The notes under the pieces are model-generated. The model was not told the DNA's origin. It made no database searches and was given only the letters and a program-made list of their open reading frames with translations. A DNA stretch of 34,996 bases, from contig JAKQOD010000871.1 of NCBI GenBank assembly GCA_029565465.1, forward strand, positions 1-34,996. Direction: 5' to 3'. The position numbers were made by a program, and so were the translations under genes. This DNA is from Deltaproteobacteria bacterium. Lineage in GTDB: Bacteria; Myxococcota_A; Polyangia; Haliangiales; Haliangiaceae. Shown piece by piece: positions 25,800 through 32,495 of this stretch; position 1 is the first letter of the stretch, and every line of letters starts with the position of its first letter.

Positions 25800-26345
25800 A
25801 TGATTCTCGCGTTATGTGGCAGCAATCGTGCTGGTTCAACCAACCACTTGCTGCTTGCGGCGGCAGCGCGGCTACTTGCCGATGTTGACGAGTTTCGCGT
25901 CTACGACGGTGTCGCCACCTTGCCGCACTTTTCGCCCGACGACGATGACGCGCCACCAGCCTCGGTAGTTGCGTTGCGTGCGTTGGTGGGCCAAGCCGCT
26001 GCAGTGCTGATCTCTACGCCCGAATACGCTCATGGCATTCCGGGCTCGCTCAAAAACGCGCTCGATTGGCTAGTCTCAACCACGGTGCTTGATCAAAAGC
26101 CCGTCGTCGTGTGGAGCGCTTCGCCAACCGGCGGTGAGTTTGTGCATCCCGCATTGATCGAAGTGCTGCGCACGATGTCGGGCAACGTGCTCGTCGGCGC
26201 GTCGCTCCAAATCGCTGGGCCACGTCGGCTGTTTGACCTCCACGGCCATCTAACCGATGCTGCAACCGAGGCCCAGCTCGCCGATAGCCTCGAAGCTTTG
26301 CGGCGCACATTGGGCGTCGCGGAGCGCGCGGATTTGCACAGCTGA
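25800..26345 (+). CDS. NAD(P)H-dependent FMN reductase (flavodoxin-like)
   Basis: 181 residues from the ATG at 25800. An ATG four codons upstream exists, but GGAG at 25790-25793 stands 6 bases before 25800 and would lie inside the gene if the first ATG were used, so I prefer the second. Motifs: FMN-phosphate loop CGSNRAGSTN (6-15) and TPEYAHGIPGSLKNALDWL (73-91), both typical of the NADPH-dependent FMN reductase family. It is a cytoplasmic flavoenzyme that reduces quinones, azo dyes, chromate or free flavin in different relatives. It seems to stand alone; the next gene is 48 bases downstream. Confidence 0.92.
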   Translation: MILALCGSNRAGSTNHLLLAAAARLLADVDEFRVYDGVATLPHFSPDDDDAPPASVVALRALVGQAAAVLISTPEYAHGIPGSLKNALDWLVSTTVLDQKPVVVWSASPTGGEFVHPALIEVLRTMSGNVLVGASLQIAGPRRLFDLHGHLTDAATEAQLADSLEALRRTLGVAERADLHS

Positions 26346-26393
26346 CATGATGCACGCTGGGCTAGCCCCGGCCAAACTGATATCGTGCGTGGC

Positions 26394-27149
26394 ATGAAAC
26401 GCATTGGATCATGTATCGCGGTGGCAGCGTTGTGGAGCGCGTGCAGCGACCCAAGCAAAACCACCGCAGATGCGCCACTGCAACGCGACGCAGCGGTTAT
26501 CGTCGATGTTGCACCAACCGTCGACGCCCCGGCCGGTTTTGGCGTAGTTACTGGCGACTGTGGCGTGCTCGACGACACCGAATGGACCGCGACCACGCCG
26601 TTTTGGTTTGCTGGCATTTTTGACTTTGGCACCGATCGTTATGACGATCCGGCTGACCGGCCGCGCCTGACACCTGGCGGCGTACGTTTGGTGATGACCG
26701 CCAACGCAGGCGGCAGCTCCGGCCTTTCCGAAGTGTTTGCCTACGAGTGGTTGGCGCGTTGCGAAGGCGCCACGCTGCTCAAGACCGAAACCGAAATCGT
26801 CTACGACACCACCAGCAAGATCGCCGACATGCTGGTCGACATCGACGGCCGCAAAGTCGGCGTCAGCGTAACTCGCTTGGTGCATTTCCCGTTCGGTCAA
26901 GCGTATACGCTGACTGAAGCCGACACCTTGTTGCGTCGCAAGCTCGACGATATTCAGCTTGCGACCGCGTCGGTATCAGCAGCCGACCGCTGGTCGCGCC
27001 AAATGCTTGCCGTGCTTGCCTACGACCAACAACACGCCGACGTTGCCATGCAAGCCTGGAACGCCCTGCCTGCCGCCACCCGCGATGACACCATCTTGGT
27101 CGTCAGCGTCACCAACGGCGACGATGCGTTTATCTATACGAATCAGTAG
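26394..27149 (+). CDS. Lipoprotein with Asp/Ala/Pro linker
   Basis: 251 residues from the ATG at 26394 (a GTG three codons upstream is possible, but MKRIGSC gives a normal signal peptide). The lipobox is WSAC (C17). A linker rich in Asp, Ala, Val and Pro (DAPLQRDAAVIVDVAPTVDAP) follows, as in the lipoprotein at 18365. The folded part (55-251) has few cysteines (GDCGV, LARCEG), beta-rich segments and a helical C-terminus. I recognise no family. It is probably anchored in the outer membrane or periplasm; the function is unknown. Confidence 0.82.
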   Translation: MKRIGSCIAVAALWSACSDPSKTTADAPLQRDAAVIVDVAPTVDAPAGFGVVTGDCGVLDDTEWTATTPFWFAGIFDFGTDRYDDPADRPRLTPGGVRLVMTANAGGSSGLSEVFAYEWLARCEGATLLKTETEIVYDTTSKIADMLVDIDGRKVGVSVTRLVHFPFGQAYTLTEADTLLRRKLDDIQLATASVSAADRWSRQMLAVLAYDQQHADVAMQAWNALPAATRDDTILVVSVTNGDDAFIYTNQ

Positions 27150-27186
27150 CGCGTCCCAGCGTCGCAACGGCTAGCGCGTCACCAAC

Positions 27187-27717
27187 TTAGGTCGTATAGC
27201 CAACAAGACCGCGCTTGTTCTTGACAGCGTCAGCATAGAACGCCTTCAGCCGCTTGACGTCGTCAAGTACCTCTTTGGCGACCTCCTCAGGCTCGGAGAG
27301 GTCTTGCTGTTCGAGCTCCTCCCAGACCTCGCCGTCGTATACCTCTTCGAGCTCAGCGTCTAGTATCCGCTTTTTGATGTCGGACGGCTTTACGGCGGCG
27401 AGCAACTTGCTCAACGTCTCGACATCGGATGGATCGAAAACGTAAAACGCGCCGCATTCGAGGTTCTCACACTCCACTGAGGAAGTACCGCTAAGGACGT
27501 TGGCGAGTGGATGAGACAACTCGTCGTCGTCATCGTCGTCATCACCATCATCGTCGTCGTCATCGCCTTCGTCGTCCGCATCGTTCAAGAAATACGGAAT
27601 CGTCGTCCAAAGGTAGGTGCTATAAACTTCTTTGGACTCAAGCTGCAGGATCGCCGAGGGCTCCGACTTCAACCGATCGATGACTTCCTGAGTAACAGCA
27701 AAAAGGGTGGTTGACAT
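27187..27717 (-). CDS. DUF1877 family protein with Asp-rich insert
   Basis: 176 residues from the ATG at 27717, where MSTTLFAVTQEVIDRL matches the usual start of DUF1877 (YfbM-like) proteins. The C-terminal half (FDPSDVETLSKLLAAVKPSD, then LLEEVYDGEVWEELE-like and VAKEVLDDVKRLKAFYADA) fits the family. A run of about 14 aspartates broken by one glycine (51-65) replaces part of a loop. No enzymatic role is known for the family. Codons favour GAG and AAG, unlike most genes here (GAA, AAA), as does the neighbouring nuclease gene, suggesting a shared foreign origin. Confidence 0.82.
   Translation of the reverse strand: MSTTLFAVTQEVIDRLKSEPSAILQLESKEVYSTYLWTTIPYFLNDADDEGDDDDDDGDDDDDDDELSHPLANVLSGTSSVECENLECGAFYVFDPSDVETLSKLLAAVKPSDIKKRILDAELEEVYDGEVWEELEQQDLSEPEEVAKEVLDDVKRLKAFYADAVKNKRGLVGYTT
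27522..27583. repeat. GTC/ATC trinucleotide tract encoding the Asp run
   Basis: A run of GTC, ATC and similar triplets on the plus strand, read as GAC/GAT (Asp) codons on the minus strand inside the DUF1877 gene. It is imperfect, so it is a low-complexity coding tract rather than a classical microsatellite, but could vary in length between strains. Confidence 0.6.
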
Positions 27718-27823
27718 CGCCATGCGCACATTTTCTCAGCTAGCAACAGACGTAGCAAGCAAGGCCGCCAGGGAATGGTTCCCGACGCTCGCTTGGCTCG
27801 CACCGAATTCCTGAGGAAATATT

Positions 27824-28024
27824 TCAGGGCACCCGTGCTCCGCCGGCCTGGTTTAGCTCGTTGCGGCGATTCTCCCATGCATAGACATGAGCGAGTGTCT
27901 CAACGTCAATTAGGTGCGCTCCGACCCGAATTTTTTTGAAGTAGCCGTTATCAGCAAGAGCTACCGACGCGAAGCTGGCGCGCCATGGCATCTTCCCAGC
28001 AAAGATATAAGAAACGCGGCTCAT
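27824..28024 (-). CDS. 66-residue protein coupled to the YhcG-type nuclease
   Basis: Starts at the ATG at 28024, overlapping the nuclease stop as ATGA. A strong Shine-Dalgarno GGAGG (28030-28034 on the plus strand as CCTCC) stands 5 bases ahead, so translation is well supported. The sequence reads as a compact soluble protein (YFKKIRVGAHLIDVETLAHV, then YAWENRRNELNQAGG) with mixed codon use. I recognise no family. The tight coupling suggests it is made in fixed ratio with the nuclease, perhaps as a partner or control protein (inference). Confidence 0.6.
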   Translation of the reverse strand: MSRVSYIFAGKMPWRASFASVALADNGYFKKIRVGAHLIDVETLAHVYAWENRRNELNQAGGARVP

Positions 28025-29145
28025 GAACGCCTCCGTGTGGACTTTGTGGACCCAACCGGTTCGTTCAGAGTGAGCTGTGCGTATAGCTCATGGAGCTTTA
28101 CGCGCAGGACTTCCTTCGGTGGCAGGAACGTCTGATACTCTGCGACAAGCGTGGGTGAAGTCGTACGCGCGAGCGCGTACTCGACGACCTCGTCGTCCTT
28201 CGTAGCGCAAAGCAGCACACCAATCGATGGCCGTTCATGTGGCTTCTTCAGATTGCGATCGAGCGCCTCGACGTAGAACGAAAGCTGCCCAAGATCGGCA
28301 GGCTTGAACTTATCAACCTTTAGCTCAAAAGCCACGAGGCACTGTAGACCTCGGTGGAAGAACACCAGATCGATCGCGAAGTCTTGGTTGCCGACTTGAA
28401 CACAGTACTCGGATCCGACAAAGCAGAAGTCACGACCGAGCTCGGTCAAGAAGCGGCCAAGGTTGCGCAGAAGCGCACCGTGGAGGTCTGCTTCGGAATG
28501 CTCGACTGCGAGACCCAGAAACTCCACGTTGTAGGCATTCTTGAACTCGTCAATTGCCGTCGGATGAATTTGTCTCACCACTGGTGAGACTTTCTTCGTG
28601 GCAAGCGATTCGCGCAAAATGGCACCGGAGCGGATCTGTCGCTCCAGTTCCCGCTTCGACCAGCGCTCTTTAATGGCTGCTACGATGTAGAATTCGCGTG
28701 TCTCGACGGGCTTGGCCTGACTGAGAATGATCAGGTGGTGTGTCCAAGGCAATTGTCTCACCAGTGGTGAGACAATTCGGTTCGAGCGGTACGAATCGTA
28801 AAACTGTCGCATTCGGAACAGGTTCGGTCGCGCGTAGCCACGGACACCGGGGTAGCGCCTGGCGAGATCGGCTGCAAGATCCTCGATGACACCGTCGCCC
28901 CACTCGGCGCTCGTGATTTTACGGCTGATGTACGCGCCTAGGTCCCAATAGTGGGTGACAAGCTCGGCGTTTACAGCCTGGTACGCCCGACCTCGAGCCG
29001 CCTCAATGAGCGCGATAACCTCGGCGAACCGCGAGTCATCGCCGACGACTCCTAGTCGCTTTGCGCTAGATGTCGTCGCCATCGCCTTGGCGGCAGTGGA
29101 TTTTTTGCGCACGGCGCGCTTCTTCGAGGAGGTATTCGCGGCCAT
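28021..29145 (-). CDS. PDDEXK nuclease of the YhcG/DUF1016 family
   Basis: 374 residues from the ATG at 29145; the frame continues three codons to a TTG, less likely. A Lys/Arg/Ser-rich tail (1-30) precedes the helical DUF1016 N-terminal domain (38-200, with LVTHYWDLGAYISRKI, RQFYDSYR and LPWTHHLIILS) and the PD-(D/E)XK domain: D259 in FAIDLVFFHRGLQCLVAFELK, then E274 and K276. Catalytic residues are intact. Relatives are putative DNA nucleases often found in accessory or defence-rich regions; their target is not established. Two perfect palindromes of related sequence lie inside the gene and encode VSPLVRQ (125-131) and VSPVVRQ (186-192). Codon use differs from the flanking chromosome. Confidence 0.88.
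   Translation of the reverse strand: MAANTSSKKRAVRKKSTAAKAMATTSSAKRLGVVGDDSRFAEVIALIEAARGRAYQAVNAELVTHYWDLGAYISRKITSAEWGDGVIEDLAADLARRYPGVRGYARPNLFRMRQFYDSYRSNRIVSPLVRQLPWTHHLIILSQAKPVETREFYIVAAIKERWSKRELERQIRSGAILRESLATKKVSPVVRQIHPTAIDEFKNAYNVEFLGLAVEHSEADLHGALLRNLGRFLTELGRDFCFVGSEYCVQVGNQDFAIDLVFFHRGLQCLVAFELKVDKFKPADLGQLSFYVEALDRNLKKPHERPSIGVLLCATKDDEVVEYALARTTSPTLVAEYQTFLPPKEVLRVKLHELYAQLTLNEPVGSTKSTRRRS
28572..28590. repeat. 19-bp palindrome inside the nuclease gene
   Basis: GTCTCACCA-C-TGGTGAGAC, perfect 9-bp arms around one central base. Its core is the same as that of the longer palindrome at 28751-28777, 183 bases away centre to centre. On the coding strand it gives VSPVVRQ. Confidence 0.75.
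28751..28777. repeat. 27-bp perfect palindrome inside the nuclease gene
   Basis: Arms of 13 bases (AATTGTCTCACCA and its exact reverse complement) flank a single G at 28764. The inner 19 bases match the palindrome at 28572-28590 except that the central base is complemented. It gives IVSPLVRQ in the nuclease reading frame. Confidence 0.8.
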
Positions 29146-29240
29146 CGACAGCAACTATATTCGGGCGGAAGGCGCAATTTCGCAAGCCATCTGGTTGGCC
29201 GATCTCATAACGTTTCCCCGACCGCGTTCGGGTGGAACCG

Positions 29241-30008
29241 CTACGTTGCAGCGCGCCGGCGAGCGATCGCCACCAAGACCGTAAGCACGAGCAACGCTGA
29301 CCAAAAGCCACGCAGCAAGGCCGCTGCAATTTCGTGCGGCATGCGCCAGTTGCTCAGCAGTGCGATGCCGATGCCGAACGCCAGGGCGGCTGGCAAACGC
29401 CAGGGCAACGCTGACAGGTTCGTTGCTTGGCCGGGCCGCTGAGCACTTTTTCCGTCGACGATACCGTCGACGATGCGCTTGGCGCGCCACACTTTTACTA
29501 GCAACCACAGCGCCAGCACCGAACCAAATGTGTGGCCGGCATACTGCAGCGTGCGCGCTAATGTCATTGGCACTGGCGTGGTGATCACAATACGATTGAG
29601 CACGCGCCAATGATCCGCGAGTGGTGAACTGCTGTGGGTAAACGCGTCCCAGCCTGCATGCGACACGATACCGATGGCAGCGCCACCGACGGCGTGACCA
29701 ATGTTACGAACATTCCACGCGCGCGCACTGCTTTGCTGCAACCCTGGCCGCCAACTCGCGGGCGCCCACAAAGGTGCATGCGCAAACAAGCCACGCCGCA
29801 ACCACCAACACAAGAACAACGTAATCGGAATGCCCCACCCAGCCGCCGCCCACGTGTAATGCGCATCAAACTGCCAGCGCGTCCCAAGCAGCGCATACGA
29901 CAGGTCAGGCGCCGCACTACCGATACACAACGCAACACCGTCGAGACCAGGCCAACGCAGCTTCAACGGCAACACCGCTGCTTGATGCGCCGGAAATGTG
30001 ACTGGCAT
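29241..30008 (-). CDS. DUF4184 family membrane protein
   Basis: 255 residues. The start MPVTFPAHQAAVLPLKLRWP, the motif GSAAPDLSYAL (30-40) and SHAGWDAFTH (116-125) are typical of DUF4184, a family of membrane proteins with conserved His/Asp positions near the membrane surface that recall metal-dependent hydrolases; no activity is established. About five to six hydrophobic segments are visible. A tandem IVDGIVDG repeat occurs in a loop near residue 180. It diverges from the protease operon across 141 bases. Codon use is like the chromosome, so it probably lies outside the foreign-looking nuclease block. Confidence 0.87.
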   Translation of the reverse strand: MPVTFPAHQAAVLPLKLRWPGLDGVALCIGSAAPDLSYALLGTRWQFDAHYTWAAAGWGIPITLFLCWWLRRGLFAHAPLWAPASWRPGLQQSSARAWNVRNIGHAVGGAAIGIVSHAGWDAFTHSSSPLADHWRVLNRIVITTPVPMTLARTLQYAGHTFGSVLALWLLVKVWRAKRIVDGIVDGKSAQRPGQATNLSALPWRLPAALAFGIGIALLSNWRMPHEIAAALLRGFWSALLVLTVLVAIARRRAAT

Positions 30009-30045
30009 GGCCTCGCACTAACGCATGAACTGGAGAAATATTCCA

Positions 30046-30073
30046 GCGCTCGGGCGTTTCGATCACCGAGCGC
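30046..30073. promoter_or_regulatory. 8-bp inverted repeat in the divergent promoter region of the protease operon
   Basis: GCGCTCGG (30046-30053) and CCGAGCGC (30066-30073) are exact reverse complements separated by 12 bases, about 77 bases before the first gene of the YbjN-protease-AraC operon. The spacing suits a dimeric regulator binding two helical turns. The operon's own AraC-type protein or another regulator could bind; this is inference. Confidence 0.4.
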
Positions 30074-30149
30074 GAGACCGACGCAGGGAGCCGACCCAAT
30101 CGCTTGTTTTTACTGCACAGGTTCGCGCACACTTAGGGTGGGAGACTCT

Positions 30150-31382
30150 ATGGCGATTGCTTCACTAACGTTTGTGCCAGCGGTTCGGCAACGAGCCAAA
30201 GCGGTGACGCTCGATTACGAGTTGTTTGAAACTGCCATTGCGTTGTTTGAATCGGGCAAAACCACTGAGTCGATGCAAGCTGTGTTTGCGCACTTGTTTC
30301 CTGACCAGCAAGTGCCTGATATCGCGACGACTCCGTATTCGTTTGCCCAAGGTTCATCCCGGGTAAAAGTCAGCATTGCCGACGAGCATATCTCGATCGT
30401 CGTGCCGTTGGTAAAGCTGCCGACTGGCGGCAACGGTATTGCAGCGCTGCGCTTTTTGTTAACCAAGATCAGTGGCTCCGGCCAACTGCATCAGCCGCGC
30501 TTGCACGGCGATGACGTGTACTTGGAATTCCGCGATCGAGTGTCGCGCATGCATCCGTACAAATTGATCGAAGTGTTGCGCCGCATGCCAATCGAAGCGG
30601 ACAACAACGACGATTGGTTGATTGGCCAATTTTCCGCGCTGCCACTCGATCGTGAACCAATTCCCGACGTCACCGACGAAGAATTCGAGCGCGCGCAAGC
30701 CATTTGGGCGGCGCACTGGAACGATGTTGAAGAGCTAATCAAAGAATCGCAACGCAAACGCTCGGTGTTTTTCCTCAACGAACTCACCGCCTACGCGTTT
30801 TACCGCGTGCGTTACGCCTTGCCGCTCAACGGCTTTCTCCATGCCAAGCTCGCCGAGTACGCACGCGTGTTTAACGACAGCGAAGAAGATCCCAGCAAGC
30901 GCGAAACTACGCTGAGCAAATGCATCAAAGAAATGAAAGCGGTCAGCCCGGCGGATTTTCGCCGTGACTTAGGCCATCCAACCTACGCTATCAGCCCAAG
31001 CGCCGACGGCACACCAGCTGTGCTCACCAGCTATTTCGGCCCAGGTACCTACGCCGACACTATCGAGCAATACCGCACAACCGGCAAATCGCTCGAAGCG
31101 GCGATGGCGTTGATCAGTACGTATACATTTTTGCTTGGCCGCTACGCCTGGCCGCCAGCAATCGAAGCCGACCTAACCAAGGCCCTCGCTGCAGCGTCGG
31201 GCAAGCCGTGGCGCGAAGTGGCGACCCTGCTGACCGAACACGGCAAAGAATTGGTCGAAGCATATGGCGGTGACGACGATGAGGACGACGATGAGGATGG
31301 CGACGACGCCCCCATAGGCGAAACCGTGTATGACGAAAGCGCCGACAAAGCCAGCGACGACGACCGCGAGGAAGCCAACTAA
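30150..31382 (+). CDS. YbjN/CesT-like protein with acidic C-terminal tail
   Basis: 410 residues from the ATG at 30150, which has GGGAG 5 bases upstream; the frame stays open to 29634, but that part is antisense to the DUF4184 gene and looks non-coding. Residues about 25-150 (VSIADEHISIVVPLVKLPTG, then IAALRFLLTKISGSGQL) follow the strand-helix order of YbjN and type III secretion chaperone-like folds. A helical middle (180-360) follows, and the last 40 residues are Asp/Glu-rich (GGDDDEDDDEDGDD). No signal or membrane segment. It overlaps the protease gene by one base (TAATG). The YbjN likeness is by eye, moderate. It may act as a partner or chaperone of the protease (inference). Confidence 0.75.
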   Translation: MAIASLTFVPAVRQRAKAVTLDYELFETAIALFESGKTTESMQAVFAHLFPDQQVPDIATTPYSFAQGSSRVKVSIADEHISIVVPLVKLPTGGNGIAALRFLLTKISGSGQLHQPRLHGDDVYLEFRDRVSRMHPYKLIEVLRRMPIEADNNDDWLIGQFSALPLDREPIPDVTDEEFERAQAIWAAHWNDVEELIKESQRKRSVFFLNELTAYAFYRVRYALPLNGFLHAKLAEYARVFNDSEEDPSKRETTLSKCIKEMKAVSPADFRRDLGHPTYAISPSADGTPAVLTSYFGPGTYADTIEQYRTTGKSLEAAMALISTYTFLLGRYAWPPAIEADLTKALAAASGKPWREVATLLTEHGKELVEAYGGDDDEDDDEDGDDAPIGETVYDESADKASDDDREEAN

Positions 31383-32494
31383 TGACCGACTCACTCGAAA
31401 TTGAACGCCTTGGCGTGTTCCAAGTATTCACTGGCGGCGGCACCGGCTCGGGTTTTTTGATCAAGCCCAACACCTTGGTCACCAATTGCCACGTGGTCGC
31501 GCCGTACCGCACCGTTGCCGTCGAGCTACGCGACAAGAGCCGCGTGGTTGGCACCGTGCGCCGCATTCATCCGCGCCGCGACTTAGCCATCGTTGAACTC
31601 GGCCAAGATCTGCCGCAAGACATTTTGCCTTTGGCATCGAGCGACAATCTCAAAGCCAAACAATCGATCAATATCATTGGCTTTCCAGTTGGCCTGCCGT
31701 TGTCGATCACGGAAGGCGTGATCAGCAATCCCAAGCAGTTGCTCGACGGCCAACACTTTGTGCAGACCGATGCTGCCATCAATCCTGGCAACTCGGGCGG
31801 GCCGATTCTCGACCAGCATAAACACATTGTGGCAGTTACGACCTGCAAGTTGTCGTCGGCCGACATGGTTGGTTTCGGCATTCCAGGCACCGCGGTGCAG
31901 TCGTTCGTCGCCGATTTTGCAACGCAAACTGTCGAGTTCGGCGTGACTTGCCCTTCGTGCGAAGCCTTGCTCGAATCACCTGAACGCTACTGCGGCAGCT
32001 GCGGCTCTGACCTCGAAGAATACGAACTCGCAGCGTATTTCCATCCGCCCGAAGCCCACCCCGTCGTCAACTTCGTCGAATCGGCGCTGACGGCAGCCAA
32101 CATCGATCCAGTGCTGGCCCGCCACGGCTCGCAGAACTGGTCGTTTTATCGCGGCTCGGCGCCCATCAAGATTTGGTGTTGTTGTTCAGAGCACGTGTGT
32201 TTCTCGTCGACATTAGCGCAACCTGGCAAACAGAACCTGGGCGATTTGTTCCGCTTTTTGTTGGCTGCCGAACACGCGCCTTATGCGTTTGACCTCGACG
32301 ACAACATCATTCGGCTCAACTTGACGGTGCACATGTCGGATGTGTTCACTCACAACGATCGGGCCGAGCTTTCCACCTGGATCGGCACATTTCTCAACAA
32401 TGCCGACGCATACGACAATCTGCTCATCGAGAAATATGGCTGCACTCCGGCGCCCGAAACCCAACTAACGTTCCTCAAGGAAGGGAACCGGTAG
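31382..32494 (+). CDS. Cytoplasmic trypsin-like serine protease fused to zinc ribbon and YbjN-like domain
   Basis: 370 residues with no signal peptide, unlike most HtrA-type proteases. Trypsin-like domain 1-185: catalytic H37 (TNCHVV), D67 (RRDLAIVEL) and S138 (NPGNSGGPI). No PDZ domain follows. A zinc ribbon CPSC-x10-CGSC uses C190, C193, C204 and C207. Residues about 225-355 (FVESALTAANIDP, then LGDLFRFLLAAEHAPYAFDL and NIIRLNLTV) look like the YbjN/CesT-type domain of the preceding gene product. The triad is complete, so it should be active on a cytoplasmic substrate. It overlaps the upstream gene by one base, and the AraC gene starts 1 base after its stop. The substrate is unknown. Confidence 0.88.
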   Translation: MTDSLEIERLGVFQVFTGGGTGSGFLIKPNTLVTNCHVVAPYRTVAVELRDKSRVVGTVRRIHPRRDLAIVELGQDLPQDILPLASSDNLKAKQSINIIGFPVGLPLSITEGVISNPKQLLDGQHFVQTDAAINPGNSGGPILDQHKHIVAVTTCKLSSADMVGFGIPGTAVQSFVADFATQTVEFGVTCPSCEALLESPERYCGSCGSDLEEYELAAYFHPPEAHPVVNFVESALTAANIDPVLARHGSQNWSFYRGSAPIKIWCCCSEHVCFSSTLAQPGKQNLGDLFRFLLAAEHAPYAFDLDDNIIRLNLTVHMSDVFTHNDRAELSTWIGTFLNNADAYDNLLIEKYGCTPAPETQLTFLKEGNR

Positions 32495-32495
32495 C

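Noticed and set aside
27522-27583. Possible tandem repeat or short CRISPR-like array
   Set aside because: The triplets are Asp codons of the DUF1877 gene, without spacer-repeat structure.
29634-30149. Upstream extension of the YbjN-like gene
   Set aside because: It is antisense to the DUF4184 gene, and an ATG with a good ribosome-binding site exists at 30150.
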